A DNA stretch of 64,000 bases, from positions 682,001 to 746,000 of the forward strand of contig NZ_CCVW01000001.1 of the NCBI RefSeq assembly GCF_000756815.1, in the 5' to 3' direction. Made by a program: the position numbers and the translations under genes. The DNA comes from Legionella massiliensis (lineage in GTDB: Bacteria; Pseudomonadota; Gammaproteobacteria; Legionellales; Legionellaceae). This document shows, piece after piece, positions 29,318-37,901 of this stretch. Each line of letters starts with the position of its first letter. The stretch's first letter is position 1. The notes under the pieces were generated by a model. The model worked only from the letters and a program-made list of their open reading frames with translations. It was not told the origin of the DNA and ran no database searches.

Positions 29318-29530
29318 GGATTTTTTATTTTTATGAAATATTTCCTTAATAATAGTCGAGCTAAAATTCTCTGCAAATTTTTTAATATGAAATAATTCTT
29401 ATAAATAACCTATAATTAGCGTGAAAATCTCATCTAAGTTATATGAGTTTTAAGATCTTTTCTTTTTCAAATTTAGAAAATAGAAAGACCAACACTATAG
29501 ATGCTCTACATGCTTCTAAAGCTTGTAAAT

Positions 29531-29568
29531 TATATCATAACTGATATAATTATATCAAAATGGATATA
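29531..29568. promoter_or_regulatory. Tandem palindromic operators before the toxin-antitoxin pair
   Basis: TATATCATAACTGATATA (29531-29548) and TATATCAAAATGGATATA (29551-29568) are two spaced inverted repeats, placed 10-50 bp before the first start. They are likely binding sites of the HTH antitoxin for autorepression. The half-site TATATC is shared. Confidence 0.7.
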
Positions 29569-29580
29569 AAACAATAATTA

Positions 29581-29904
29581 ATGAAACCGATACGATTTTT
29601 AGGTGATTCGCTAACCCGTTTGCGAGAGTTTAATACTGATGCAAAACAAGATGCGGGTTATCAACTAGATAAAGTACAAAGAGGTGAGCAGCCTGACGAT
29701 TTTAAGCCTATGCCTTCAATTGGTAAGGGAGTTGAAGAAATTAGAATTTGGGATGAATCAGGAACGTATCGTGTAATTTATACAGCAAGGCTTGCAGATG
29801 CAGTTTATGTTTTACATGCATTCCAGAAGAAAACTCAAGCCACAGCGAAACGTGATCTTGATCTTGCAAAAGCACGTTTTGCTGAACTTATGAGGAACAA
29901 ATGA
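29581..29904 (+). CDS. HigB-like toxin (phage-derived Gp49 family, RelE fold)
   Basis: A small basic protein of 107 aa with the family segments VEEIRIWDESGTYRVIYTAR and VYVLHAFQKKTQAT. RelE-fold HigB toxins cleave mRNA at the ribosome. It is followed after one base by a HTH protein, giving toxin-first order as in higBA. Upstream palindromes fit autoregulation. The toxic residues were not mapped. Confidence 0.85.
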   Translation: MKPIRFLGDSLTRLREFNTDAKQDAGYQLDKVQRGEQPDDFKPMPSIGKGVEEIRIWDESGTYRVIYTARLADAVYVLHAFQKKTQATAKRDLDLAKARFAELMRNK

Positions 29905-29905
29905 G

Positions 29906-30187
29906 ATGAATGAAATAGAAAGTTATGAAAATATTTGGGATGCAATTGCTGATACAGCGGGAGAATCAGCTAGTATGCAAGCAAAAGCCGAGTTAATGCG
30001 CCAAATTGTAGCGATTATTAAAAAAAATAATTGGAAACAAGTAGAGGCTGCACAGCATTGCGGAATTACTCAGCCTCGTTTGAATGATATGTTACGTGGA
30101 CGGATATCTCGATTTTCATTAGACGCATTGGTAAATATCGCAGCAGCTATTGGACAACGTGTTCATATTGAATTAGAAGCTGCTTGA
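29906..30187 (+). CDS. HigA-like antitoxin (XRE-type HTH)
   Basis: 93 aa with the helix-turn-helix KQVEAAQHCGITQPRLNDML, followed by RISRFSLDALVNIAAAIG. This is the common antitoxin partner of Gp49-type toxins. It starts one base after the toxin stop and should be co-translated. Such pairs often stabilise islands. It lies 150 bp from the right end of island 1. Confidence 0.87.
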   Translation: MNEIESYENIWDAIADTAGESASMQAKAELMRQIVAIIKKNNWKQVEAAQHCGITQPRLNDMLRGRISRFSLDALVNIAAAIGQRVHIELEAA

Positions 30188-30197
30188 GCTGATAAAA

Positions 30198-30215
30198 GGC
30201 ACCATAGCAGCACCA
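30198..30215 (+). repeat. Island-end repeat GGCACCATAGC(G/A)GCACCA, copy 2
   Basis: It differs from 23091-23108 at one base and lies on the same strand. Downstream, at 30221-30248, are the short repeats GACAATCAAAG/CAATGAAAGACAA, which recur at 56735-56760 and 56982-57000; they look like integrase arm sites. Confidence 0.6.
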
Positions 30216-30220
30216 TTTGC

Positions 30221-30310
30221 AGACAATCAAAGCCAATGAAAGACAATTAAGTGATAATTTCAATCCAGAATAAAGCCTTAATTTAACTAGTCTTTGATGG
30301 TCTTTTGTGG
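30221..30310. promoter_or_regulatory. Putative integrase arm-site cluster
   Basis: Copies of (G/C)ACAATGAAAGACAA-like words lie left of TCTTTGATGGTCTTTTGTGG, which carries the complementary word. The same arrangement precedes the second attachment copy (56735-56820). This fits the P arm of a tyrosine-integrase attP, but no binding is shown. Confidence 0.5.
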
Positions 30311-30340
30311 TTTTTCATAAAAAGTTAAAAAACCATAGTA

Positions 30341-30368
30341 GCGGGTTCAATTCCCGCCGCCTCCACCA
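30341..30368 (+). repeat. ssrA 3'-end duplication: right end of island 1, left end of island 2
   Basis: It is identical over 28 bases to 23015-23042. The upstream context is not tmRNA, so this is the copy generated by integration. It separates the two islands. Confidence 0.9.
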
Positions 30369-30699
30369 TATAACGTATTGATTTATAAGCCTTTTGATAT
30401 GCCGGACTTATTTGTGGGTTTCCAAAGGGGTTAATCGCCACATTCTAACAATCTCTTCTTGCAATAGATGGAACGTTTTACCAAGCGAAACCAGAGCCCT
30501 AAAGGAGCTATTCTTAAGCGCATTAACCATGTCTAAAAATTTATTGGTGCTTTTCTATTTATAAGGACAGCTAGTTAACCACAAGTAGTCTAGTCCTCAT
30601 CTATAATTTTCGAATTTCTCTAAATTCAAAGGCTCGTCTATAAGTTAATCGATTGCTGAGGCTAGGAACTGAGCTCCATTCTTTGAGAGAAAATTATGC
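30369..30699. other. Gap at the left end of island 2
   Basis: No recognised gene. A leftward frame at 30411-30533 can encode about 40 residues (MVNALKNSSFRALVSLGK is its start) but lacks known relatives. Confidence 0.35.
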
Positions 30700-30743
30700 C
30701 ATGTTTTGTGACAGATCATTGATAATTACTAGCAACGAGTTGA
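30700..30743 (+). mobile_element. Solo end of an IS5-like element
   Basis: The 44 bases ending TACTAGCAACGAGTTG are the same as the right ends at 40263-40306 and 53540-53583. No transposase is attached here, so it is a leftover end. It abuts the truncated oxidase frame that follows. Confidence 0.75.
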
Positions 30744-30744
30744 A

Positions 30745-31494
30745 ATGAAATTCGCCCTGGCGTTTCAAGGGTTAAGCAAAAAAGAAGTTGATGTGCTTTG
30801 GCAACCATTTCGGGATTGGCTCGCAAAACATAATCAAAATTATCAACTTACTCTCAGTAGCGTTCCCCGCCCTGTTCAGCAGTACTGGGATTTAGACTAT
30901 TTAATCAGAAATCAACCCGCAGTAATTAATGTTAATCAAAGCAAAAATGCCACACCCGGTGAGTTTTGGTGGGCATCGAATCAAGCCGAAGTCTCCATGT
31001 ATATAAACTATTATCTCTCCATGTATCTCCCTTTCAAATTATTTGAAAAAGAAAATGCTGCGCGCCTCGCAAAAACCCTTTATGCTGCATCCCGCCTGGC
31101 TGCACTGACACTTCATTTCAATAAAGGATTATCTGGCGCATCAACAGACGCCATAAAGCGGCAAAAAAATACAGCAATGAATCCAGAGGTATTGGATGCT
31201 GCAGCTTTAGTTATCATTGCTGATAGCCAACGAAATCGCTATAGCAATGTAAAAAGTTATCAACCGAATTTAATTAAAGCCAGTGAAGTAAGCAAGAAAG
31301 CAAATCAGGCGATGGCATTAATCCATGCTTTAAGCCCTAAGTCAGGTACTTATCCCAATGAAGCCGATTATTTCATTAAAAATTGGCAAGTCAATTTATG
31401 GAGCAACAATTATCCTAAACTGCTGCGCATAAAACACAAGTACGATCCGCAAAACCTGTTTACTTGCCATCATTGCGTAGGAAGTGACACCTAG
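30745..31494 (+). pseudogene. C-terminal half of a BBE-type FAD-linked oxidase
   Basis: The end of the frame (GTYPNEADYFIKNWQVNLWS ... KLLRIKHKYDPQNLFTCHHC) is the berberine-bridge-enzyme C-terminal domain of FAD-linked oxidoreductases. Family members are about 450-600 aa and carry an N-terminal FAD domain; here only 249 codons remain, and the frame begins right at the solo IS end. The N-terminal FAD-binding half is absent, so it is unlikely to work. Confidence 0.8.
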
Positions 31495-31517
31495 CAACTG
31501 TCTTGAATTTTTAATTG

Positions 31518-31661
31518 GCCTGATGTGTACGTCCGAGCCAATTTCGGACAACATTTTAGTTTAATTAAATATCTATATTTTTAAATTTACGGCCAATAAT
31601 AACAACTACATTAATAAGGAATTATGGTTGTCCAAATTGGCTCGGACGTACACATCAGACC
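31518..31661. mobile_element. MITE-like element with 35-bp inverted ends
   Basis: The left arm, CCTGATGTGTACGTCCGAGC onward (to 31552), is repeated in inverse at 31627-31661 with a few differences. The 75-bp interior is AT-rich and non-coding. Size (144 bp), long terminal inverted repeats and absence of a gene fit a miniature inverted-repeat element; a long hairpin terminator is an alternative. No other copy was found in this window. Confidence 0.6.
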
Positions 31662-31666
31662 TAATA

Positions 31667-31790
31667 TGGCTTACTCGAGCCTTACCATGAAAATTGCCTG
31701 TTTTACGTAATACCTGTTGCACCATAAGTATTGTGGGACTTCACAAACTGCTCCTTTATGAGCTTACTCAAGTCTTCATTGTCTTGTTTA
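31667..31790 (-). pseudogene. IS3-family transposase fragment
   Basis: It matches the stretch at 49270-49400 (part of the IS3 orfB broken by the group II intron), with words such as GCCTTACCATGAAAATTGCC and ACTTCACAAACTGCTCCTTT. Both ends are lost. Confidence 0.8.
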
Positions 31791-31947
31791 CGTTGAATTG
31801 TAAATAATCCTGTAGATTAGCGGCTAAATTTTGTGACGCAAGTGCGACAACTTTCTAAATAAACCTTAATTTTTTTAATTTAAAATAATCTCTGATTACA
31901 CAGGTTGATCATTATTTTTACATAAATATAAAATTTAAGGTGGTATT

Positions 31948-32838
31948 ATGAAACAAAAAATTGATTACATTGCACGATATCTTAAGCTGAAGTCTCCAAT
32001 TATTAATAAAGAAGAAATTAATAATATTGTTATAGCTCAAGATGCGCTCAAAACTATTGGAAAACCAGAACATGGATCACATAAACTTGTTGTAGTTAAA
32101 GATCTAACAAAAGAAGTTGAATATGTTCAAAAACAGACAAGAAACCAAACCGAGACTGAAAAAGAATTTATGATGGCTGGTTTTCTAAATAAGGTTAATC
32201 CAAATCATCCTGAATGCAAACTAGTAGAAACCAATAACGGTTTTGTCAATATTCTCTCCCGGAAACATGAAAACACTCAAGATGTTGAAGATTTTGTTCG
32301 AGCAGGAAGAACTAATGAATTATTAGAGAAAAAGGTGATTGGCCTTGAAGATACATTAATAGCGGATAATATTTTAGGTAAACAGTCAGATACCAAACTA
32401 GCGAATATGCTTGTGAAGGATGAAGGTGATACCTTGGTTTTTTCTAATATTGATCATGAGCGAGCTAATTTACCCACGTTTAGTTTTTTTAATTCGGGAC
32501 AAAGGAGATATCCAATTTCTGCTCAGGAATTAATTGCTGGTATTGCCGACTTGCACGAGCCTAGTGATGACAACCGTTCAGGCCTTGCTGGTGATAAACG
32601 AGCAAAAGAATTTAGAGAGGTGGCAATGAAAGTAATGAGTTCAGAGGGAATTAAATCAGCTTATGCAAGAGTTGCAAATGCCGATATAGATTCGCTATAT
32701 AACAAATGTAGCTCTTTATCTCGAAACAGCACGTTTTTTGGAGGTAAAAATAATTGTGACGCTTATCAGCAATATTTCAAGGAAATCCAGAAAGATGCGG
32801 CAGACATTGTGTCAAAATTTGATTTGAAAAATAAATAG
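31948..32838 (+). CDS. Kinase-like effector candidate, tandem paralogue 1
   Basis: 296 aa, soluble. AAGGTGG precedes the ATG. Residues 40-52 (GSHKLVVVKD) could be an ATP-lysine strand; the core GKQSDTKLANMLV (144-156) has the D-x-K-x-x-N pattern of kinase catalytic loops (D148, N153), and NIDHE (168-171) could be the metal-binding Asp. It shares this core and most of its length with the next gene. There is no recognised family. The motif pattern suggests a diverged protein- or lipid-kinase fold; this is inference. Confidence 0.7.
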   Translation: MKQKIDYIARYLKLKSPIINKEEINNIVIAQDALKTIGKPEHGSHKLVVVKDLTKEVEYVQKQTRNQTETEKEFMMAGFLNKVNPNHPECKLVETNNGFVNILSRKHENTQDVEDFVRAGRTNELLEKKVIGLEDTLIADNILGKQSDTKLANMLVKDEGDTLVFSNIDHERANLPTFSFFNSGQRRYPISAQELIAGIADLHEPSDDNRSGLAGDKRAKEFREVAMKVMSSEGIKSAYARVANADIDSLYNKCSSLSRNSTFFGGKNNCDAYQQYFKEIQKDAADIVSKFDLKNK

Positions 32839-32902
32839 TAAAATCTACTCGGATCAATCTAGTACGCTAGATGCGTTGTAGTCTCAAACTCTCTAGCTTA
32901 CT

Positions 32903-33946
32903 ATGGTCCCTTCAAAAGGTCCCATGTACGAATTCCTGATACAGATTGCAATTTTAGGATATGAAAGAATGTATAGTAAAATATTAAGAGGCGCCGCTAC
33001 CACTATGGCTGGATATGTTTCTTACGTGTTGCTGAATGAAACAAAAAGAGAGCATGCAATAAAATCGAAAGAAGAAATTAAAGACTGTGGGGAGCTTGTT
33101 AAAAATTCATTCGAATTTAAAGAAATAGGTAGGCCAATCCATGGAACTCTCTCATCCTCTTATGTGCAGCATACAGGGACTGGGAATATTTATGTTAAAA
33201 AAGGAGCTCATTCTCGTAGTGATTTAGTAAAAGAATTAATGGTTTCTAATGCCCTTCATAAAATTCGAGAAGATCAACCTGAATGTTTAATCATGCAAAC
33301 ACCAATAAAAAATGGTTTCCAATACCACACCTTGTCTCGAAAATTTGATCATACTCAAGATGTTGAGGAGTTTGTTCGTAATGGACGAATAGACGAGTTA
33401 AAGAAAAAAGAGGTCATTGGATTAGCAGATACCCTTATAACTGATCAAATTTTCGGTAAACAATCTGATACAAAACTTGCTAATATGGTGGTTAGAGATG
33501 AGCAAGATAAACTAATTTTTACTTCAATTGATCACGAAAGGGCTGTTAACCCAAATAGCTTTCGTTTCTTTCATCCTACTCCTCCTATCTATACAAAGAA
33601 TAAATCCACACTTGTCAGATCCATAAATGATTTAGGTGAACAAAGCGAGGATAATCATGCGGGTTTAGCAGGTGATCCTAGAGCAAAGGAGTTTTGTAAG
33701 GTAGCAGAGAGCGTTATGAATAACTCGGATATTGATAATTATTATCAAAAGGTAGCTGCGGCAAATTTATCTAGTGTAAAAAGCGAATGCGAGAAATTAG
33801 CTATAGCCAGTAAAGGCAAGTTAGTGCGGTTAGGAGATTGCACAGGTTATGAGACTTTCTTCGAAGAAATGCAAAGAAATGCAAGAAATCAATTAAAATC
33901 GTCTGAATCTCAAGATAATTCATCGATAGTGAGGAAAAGTTATTAG
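32903..33946 (+). CDS. Kinase-like effector candidate, tandem paralogue 2
   Basis: 347 aa and clearly homologous to the previous gene (both have HTQDVE/NTQDVE, FVR.GR, GKQSDTKLANM, IDHERA and the GLAGD.RAKEF block). The N-terminus is longer; several in-frame ATGs exist (32903, 32924, 32969), and the start is uncertain. It lies 64 bp after its partner on the same strand, so a local duplication is likely. Possible enzyme activity as argued for the first copy. Confidence 0.7.
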   Translation: MVPSKGPMYEFLIQIAILGYERMYSKILRGAATTMAGYVSYVLLNETKREHAIKSKEEIKDCGELVKNSFEFKEIGRPIHGTLSSSYVQHTGTGNIYVKKGAHSRSDLVKELMVSNALHKIREDQPECLIMQTPIKNGFQYHTLSRKFDHTQDVEEFVRNGRIDELKKKEVIGLADTLITDQIFGKQSDTKLANMVVRDEQDKLIFTSIDHERAVNPNSFRFFHPTPPIYTKNKSTLVRSINDLGEQSEDNHAGLAGDPRAKEFCKVAESVMNNSDIDNYYQKVAAANLSSVKSECEKLAIASKGKLVRLGDCTGYETFFEEMQRNARNQLKSSESQDNSSIVRKSY

Positions 33947-33982
33947 CCAACTCGTTACTGGGGTTATGTCGCAAAAAAAATT

Positions 33983-34124
33983 CTAAATTTGCTTATTTTT
34001 ATCTAATTGTTTAGAACGGTCGCCAAGCCTACCAAGTGATCTAGCAGAAGCCAATCCTGATTTTGTTCTTTCTCGTATTAAATTTCTCTCAAACTCCGCT
34101 AATGCTCCAAACATATGAAATAGC
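33983..34124 (-). pseudogene. Resolvase/invertase fragment (serine recombinase)
   Basis: The complement reads LFHMFGALAEFERNLIRERT, then KSGLASARSLGRLGDR, which is the conserved centre-to-hinge segment of Tn3-type resolvases (FGALAEFERNLI.ERT.AGL..AR). It stops at 33983-33985 and has no N-terminal catalytic Ser part. Confidence 0.85.
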
Positions 34125-34179
34125 CCCAACGGTTAGATTAAATCTATCGTTGAATACTATAAATACTATTTCAACACGG

Positions 34180-34512
34180 GGTCTGAAAGTGGATCATTTG
34201 ACTATTAACCGCTGGTCGTTGGTTCAGACAGTATTCTAGAGAAGGTAGCCATAGATAAAAGCGATACCAATAAGCGGGTATTGATACCATCACCCGTAAG
34301 CTGGCTCTCCTTTTCATGATGGTGGCGTGTTTCTTCAATTTAATGTTAGGCAAATCGAATACCTCAATAATATCATGGAGCAAGAGCATCTGTTCATCAA
34401 TAAAATGACCAAACCCATGAAGGGATTTAAGGCTTTTCATTTTGCAGAATCAAGTTTATTTGCGCCATTTATCATTAAGCCGCCTCTTAAAATGATTGGG
34501 GCTATAGGCTAA
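34180..34512 (+). pseudogene. Decayed IS6-family transposase
   Basis: The stretch reads GLKVDHLTINRWSLVQ near 34180-34230 (compare GLKVDHSTINRWVVEY at 53557-53757) and, in another frame, QIEYLNNIMEQEHLFINKMT and GFKAFHFAES near the end, which are the IS6 transposase C-terminus (YLNNI.EQDHR.IK). Frameshifts and losses lie between. Confidence 0.8.
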
Positions 34513-34634
34513 ACAACTACTCTATCTTTAGTCACGCAGATTTTACTCTAGTTCAGGGGTTATGATGGACTGCAAAGAGCGTCATTTGTTGTCAAAGTTA
34601 ATTGGCGGGACTATATTGTGACTGTATTTTCACA

Positions 34635-35441
34635 CTAAAAATATCCCGATGACATCATTTCCAAGTTTAGTAGATCTAATTGAGAGAGATTAGCTGCAGG
34701 TTGAGTTTTTAAATTGTCTAATTCCCTATCGACAAGTGAATGAATCAAAGGAATACTAACTATGGGAGTAGAATTGGCAGTCAATAAACTTAAAGAAAGA
34801 GCGAGAAGAGAAGAACAACTTTTAAAAACTCCCTTTATCATTACCTTATCGGATTCCGTGAGATTTTTATCATCAAGTGATTTTATCACCTTATATATTT
34901 CGTAAATTAAATCAGATTCGTTTAATGTGCTATTTACACGTTTTTTATCGATTCCATCTGCAATTGGCTTTGTGGTATCAAGAGCTTCATTTTTTTGTTG
35001 TAAAGTAGGTTGGCTTTTTCCTTGAGAATTTTGATGAATATCAGTGGAAAAATTTTCTTCCTTCGATTTTTGCAAAATCTTAGGGTTAGTAGATGCATTT
35101 TTTTGGCTAAGTGTAAGGAGAAATATCCCCAAAACAGCGGGGCTTACTGGAGAAAAGCTACTTGAACAAATCAATGCTAGTGCCGCTGAACATTTAATCA
35201 AAGCTATTCCTCCCTTTTTAATCGCTTTTATTTCTTGAGCATTAAATTTTATAGAACTATCTTCTAATAAATTTTTTAAAAATGTGTGATATTTATTGTT
35301 ACTATTCTGATCAAAATTATCTGAAAAGCTATCCATCAAAGCCGATTCCTGCAAACTATCTTTGATGCTTTGAAATTTTTCAGGTTGGAGTAATTTAAGG
35401 ATTTTTGAAATACTAACTGACACGGCAAACACCAAAAACAA
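34635..35441 (-). CDS. Hypothetical membrane-associated protein
   Basis: 268 codons with hydrophobic stretches near residues 80-110 (GGIALIKCSAALALIC) and 210-235 (SSLLALSLSLLTA), and a Ser/Gln/Lys-rich linker between. The two halves show a weak internal likeness (charged helix, KGG/KGVF, then K-C-S/SS-L-AL). The open frame begins at a TTG without a good ribosome site, so the N-terminus may be lost or lie further in. No family recognised. Confidence 0.5.
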   Translation of the reverse strand: MFLVFAVSVSISKILKLLQPEKFQSIKDSLQESALMDSFSDNFDQNSNNKYHTFLKNLLEDSSIKFNAQEIKAIKKGGIALIKCSAALALICSSSFSPVSPAVLGIFLLTLSQKNASTNPKILQKSKEENFSTDIHQNSQGKSQPTLQQKNEALDTTKPIADGIDKKRVNSTLNESDLIYEIYKVIKSLDDKNLTESDKVMIKGVFKSCSSLLALSLSLLTANSTPIVSIPLIHSLVDRELDNLKTQPAANLSQLDLLNLEMMSSGYF

Positions 35442-35569
35442 AACACAATGTATAATTATATATCACCTTGGGAATTTTACAACTGTTTTGGTGCCCTACT
35501 AAAACTCTCACGCCTAGCATTAATGTTCGTCATGGAAGGTTGCAAGCTCTAGTGCGAAGTAATTAAAAG

Positions 35570-36433
35570 CTATTTGGTGATTATTTTTCTTAACTCAAAA
35601 TCATTTCTTATTAAAGTTGGAATGATTTGACTTGTTTCTTCACAGTTGAGTTTCTTTTTTATACTCTTAAATTGTCTTTCTACCGTACGTTTAGAAACAT
35701 CAAAAATAGAGGCTATGCGTTTTATATTAAAATCATAGAAAAATAGATATATCAGTTCTTTTTCTCTATGAGTAAGTTTTGGGGCAGCCAAAAAACTGAA
35801 AGGAAGTTGATTATAGTCTAATACATTATCCTTTATAATTTCTGCCATTTTTTCATGTGAAGATTTTAAAATAAGATCTTTAAGACTTTCTTGTTTATTA
35901 TTATGGCTAGAACTCAGGCGTTCATTTATTTGAATAATGCATTCTTTAGGTAAAATTAAAAAATTATCTTTGCTATGTAATCTATGTGCTTTTTTAGATA
36001 GATCTTCACTAATAATATTAAGGTAATCAAGATTGTTAAATACAAAATTGTTTGTACTAATTACATTATGTGAGGAGCCGAATGTAATCATTTCTACACG
36101 ATTTGCATTTTGACGTATAATATCCACGAAAAATATAAAATTACGATCTAACAAACATTTTTTTATACCTGATGCTATTACATCATCACTATCAACATTA
36201 CATACATATAAAATATCATTTTGGTAATTTTTTTTACAAAGATTTTGTTCAATAAATAACTCCTTGCTTAAAATATCACTTATGATTAATTCCTCAGAAT
36301 TAAGTTGTAAGTAACGACCTTTAAAATCAAAATACAAATATCCCCAAAAATCTATAGGAGTTTTTTCAAAAATATTTTGATAGCAATCATAGAAATATCC
36401 TGTAAATGCTTTCATAGTAGATATAGGAGTCAT
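35570..36433 (-). CDS. LuxR-type transcription regulator
   Basis: The C-terminus has the LuxR/GerE helix-turn-helix: LTHREKELIYLFFYDFNIKR, then IASIFDVSKRTVERQFKSIKKKLN. The N-terminal 200 residues have no clear autoinducer domain; PAS-like sensory folds are possible. It resembles the orphan LuxR regulators common in Legionella. It is divergent from the following small frame, with a 20-bp palindrome just upstream of its start. Confidence 0.85.
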   Translation of the reverse strand: MTPISTMKAFTGYFYDCYQNIFEKTPIDFWGYLYFDFKGRYLQLNSEELIISDILSKELFIEQNLCKKNYQNDILYVCNVDSDDVIASGIKKCLLDRNFIFFVDIIRQNANRVEMITFGSSHNVISTNNFVFNNLDYLNIISEDLSKKAHRLHSKDNFLILPKECIIQINERLSSSHNNKQESLKDLILKSSHEKMAEIIKDNVLDYNQLPFSFLAAPKLTHREKELIYLFFYDFNIKRIASIFDVSKRTVERQFKSIKKKLNCEETSQIIPTLIRNDFELRKIITK

Positions 36434-36446
36434 TGCGCACTACCTT

Positions 36447-36466
36447 AAAACAAAGCGGTTTGTTTT
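36447..36466. promoter_or_regulatory. Palindrome upstream of the LuxR-type gene
   Basis: AAAACAAAGCGGTTTGTTTT has 8-bp arms and lies 14 bp before the regulator's ATG. Placement fits an autoregulatory operator; this is a guess from position. Confidence 0.4.
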
Positions 36467-36573
36467 AATTTTAAACTATATTGGTTTATTTTGTCCTTTT
36501 TTGTGTAATCCCTGAAAAATAACTGATGGTAAAAGTAGAATTTTCTCATAATCCATGCTGAAGGAGATTCTTT

Positions 36574-36723
36574 ATGAAACAATCAAAATATTTAGACAGT
36601 CAAATACTATCGATATTAAAACAATATGAAGGCGGTACACCTGGTTGGGGTTCTTCTCAGGAAGGTACGAAATTTCCCTGCGCATCCGTACACCCCTTTG
36701 CTAGACTAATATATAGCCAATAA
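36574..36723 (+). pseudogene. Small frame beginning like an IS3 (IS407-type) OrfA
   Basis: AAGGAG precedes the ATG. MKQSKYLDSQILSILKQYEG resembles the start of IS407-type OrfA proteins (MKKSRFTEEQIVSILKQ..). After about residue 24 the likeness ends (WGSSQEGTKFPCASV), so only the 5' end of the gene is kept. It is 49 codons long. It could alternatively be a genuine small peptide gene. Confidence 0.5.
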
Positions 36724-36875
36724 ATTGATTTTTTCATTGGTTATTAAACTTTGTATAACATCATGTAAATTAATACGTTCTGACGTAATAGTATGGACCC
36801 TGCCACTTTAACGAGGCTTCATAAAGAGCCAGAATGAGAGTGTTTAGTTTCATTCAAAAAAGTGGAGGATCCATA

Positions 36876-37901
36876 ATGAATAATATTAAAGTATTAGGAA
36901 TAGATTTAGCAAAAAATGTTTTCCAGCTTCATGGTACAGACAGTAATGGAAAAGGTGTTTTGCGTAAACGATTGAGTCGTGAAAAACTAGTTGAATTTAT
37001 GGCAAATTTATCACCCTGTCTTGTTGGCGTTGAAGCCTGTGGAGGAGCTCATTATTGGTCTCGATTATTTGTTGAAATGGGCCATACAGTAAAAATGATG
37101 TCACCACAATTTGTAAAACCTTATGTAAAGTCCAATAAAAATGATGCAAAGGATGCTGAGGCAATATCGGAGGCTGTAACACGGCCGACAATGCGTTTTG
37201 TACCAATAAAGAATATGACACAACAGGATGTATTATTACTCCACCGAGCTAAAGAGCTTGCGGTCAAACAAAGAACCGCTCAAGCGAATCAAATTCGTGG
37301 TTTTTTAGCAGAATATGGAATTATTATTGCTCAAGGTATTCAGCGTCTTGTGCAACTACCTGAAATACTAGATGCTAATGAAGATAAGATAAGCTCATGT
37401 TCAAAGAAAATATTTTTACAGTTACACGAACAACTTAAACTTTATGATGAGCAGGCCAAGTACTACGATAAAGAGATACGTGAACAAGCAAAAACTGATC
37501 CCCGCTGTGTAGCAATTCAAAGCATAGAAGGCATTGGACCTATAACAGCCTCGGCAATAGTAGCTACAATTGGTGATCCCACTGTTTTTAAAAATGGCAG
37601 AGAGGTAGCTGCCTGGCTGGGTTTAGTGCCTCGACAGAATTCCAGTGGCAACAAGATTGTTTTAGGCTCTATCACAAAAAGAGGAGATCGTTATATAAGG
37701 ACATTGCTGATTCATGGCGCACGCACAGTCATAAAAACATGCGGGAACAAAAAGGATAAAAAAAGCCAGTGGGTAATAGAGAAAAAGCTTCGTATTGGTT
37801 TTAACAAAACGGCAGTAGCATTAGCCAATAAAAATGCACGTACAATTTGGGCGATGTTGGCGACAGGCGAGTCTTATCGTAAGCCATTGGCAATTGCATA
37901 A
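36876..37901 (+). CDS. IS110-family (IS1111) transposase
   Basis: 341 aa from the ATG at 36876, preceded by GGAGGA. The N-terminal DEDD/RuvC-like domain starts VLGIDLAKNVFQLHG (D), with GVEACGGAHYW and NDAKDAEAI. The C-terminal transposase_20 domain has SIEGIGPITASAIVATIGD and the serine-containing GLVPRQNSSGNK. The gene is intact. The upstream in-frame start at 36834 lacks this ribosome site. Confidence 0.94.
   Translation: MNNIKVLGIDLAKNVFQLHGTDSNGKGVLRKRLSREKLVEFMANLSPCLVGVEACGGAHYWSRLFVEMGHTVKMMSPQFVKPYVKSNKNDAKDAEAISEAVTRPTMRFVPIKNMTQQDVLLLHRAKELAVKQRTAQANQIRGFLAEYGIIIAQGIQRLVQLPEILDANEDKISSCSKKIFLQLHEQLKLYDEQAKYYDKEIREQAKTDPRCVAIQSIEGIGPITASAIVATIGDPTVFKNGREVAAWLGLVPRQNSSGNKIVLGSITKRGDRYIRTLLIHGARTVIKTCGNKKDKKSQWVIEKKLRIGFNKTAVALANKNARTIWAMLATGESYRKPLAIA

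Noticed and set aside
30341-30368. A second tmRNA or tRNA gene at the T-arm-like sequence
   Set aside because: Only the last 28 bases of ssrA are present, with no acceptor 5' partner or cloverleaf; it is an attachment-site copy. The same holds at 56852-56879.
34171-34440. 89-codon leftward frame
   Set aside because: It is the antisense shadow of a decayed IS6 transposase on the other strand.
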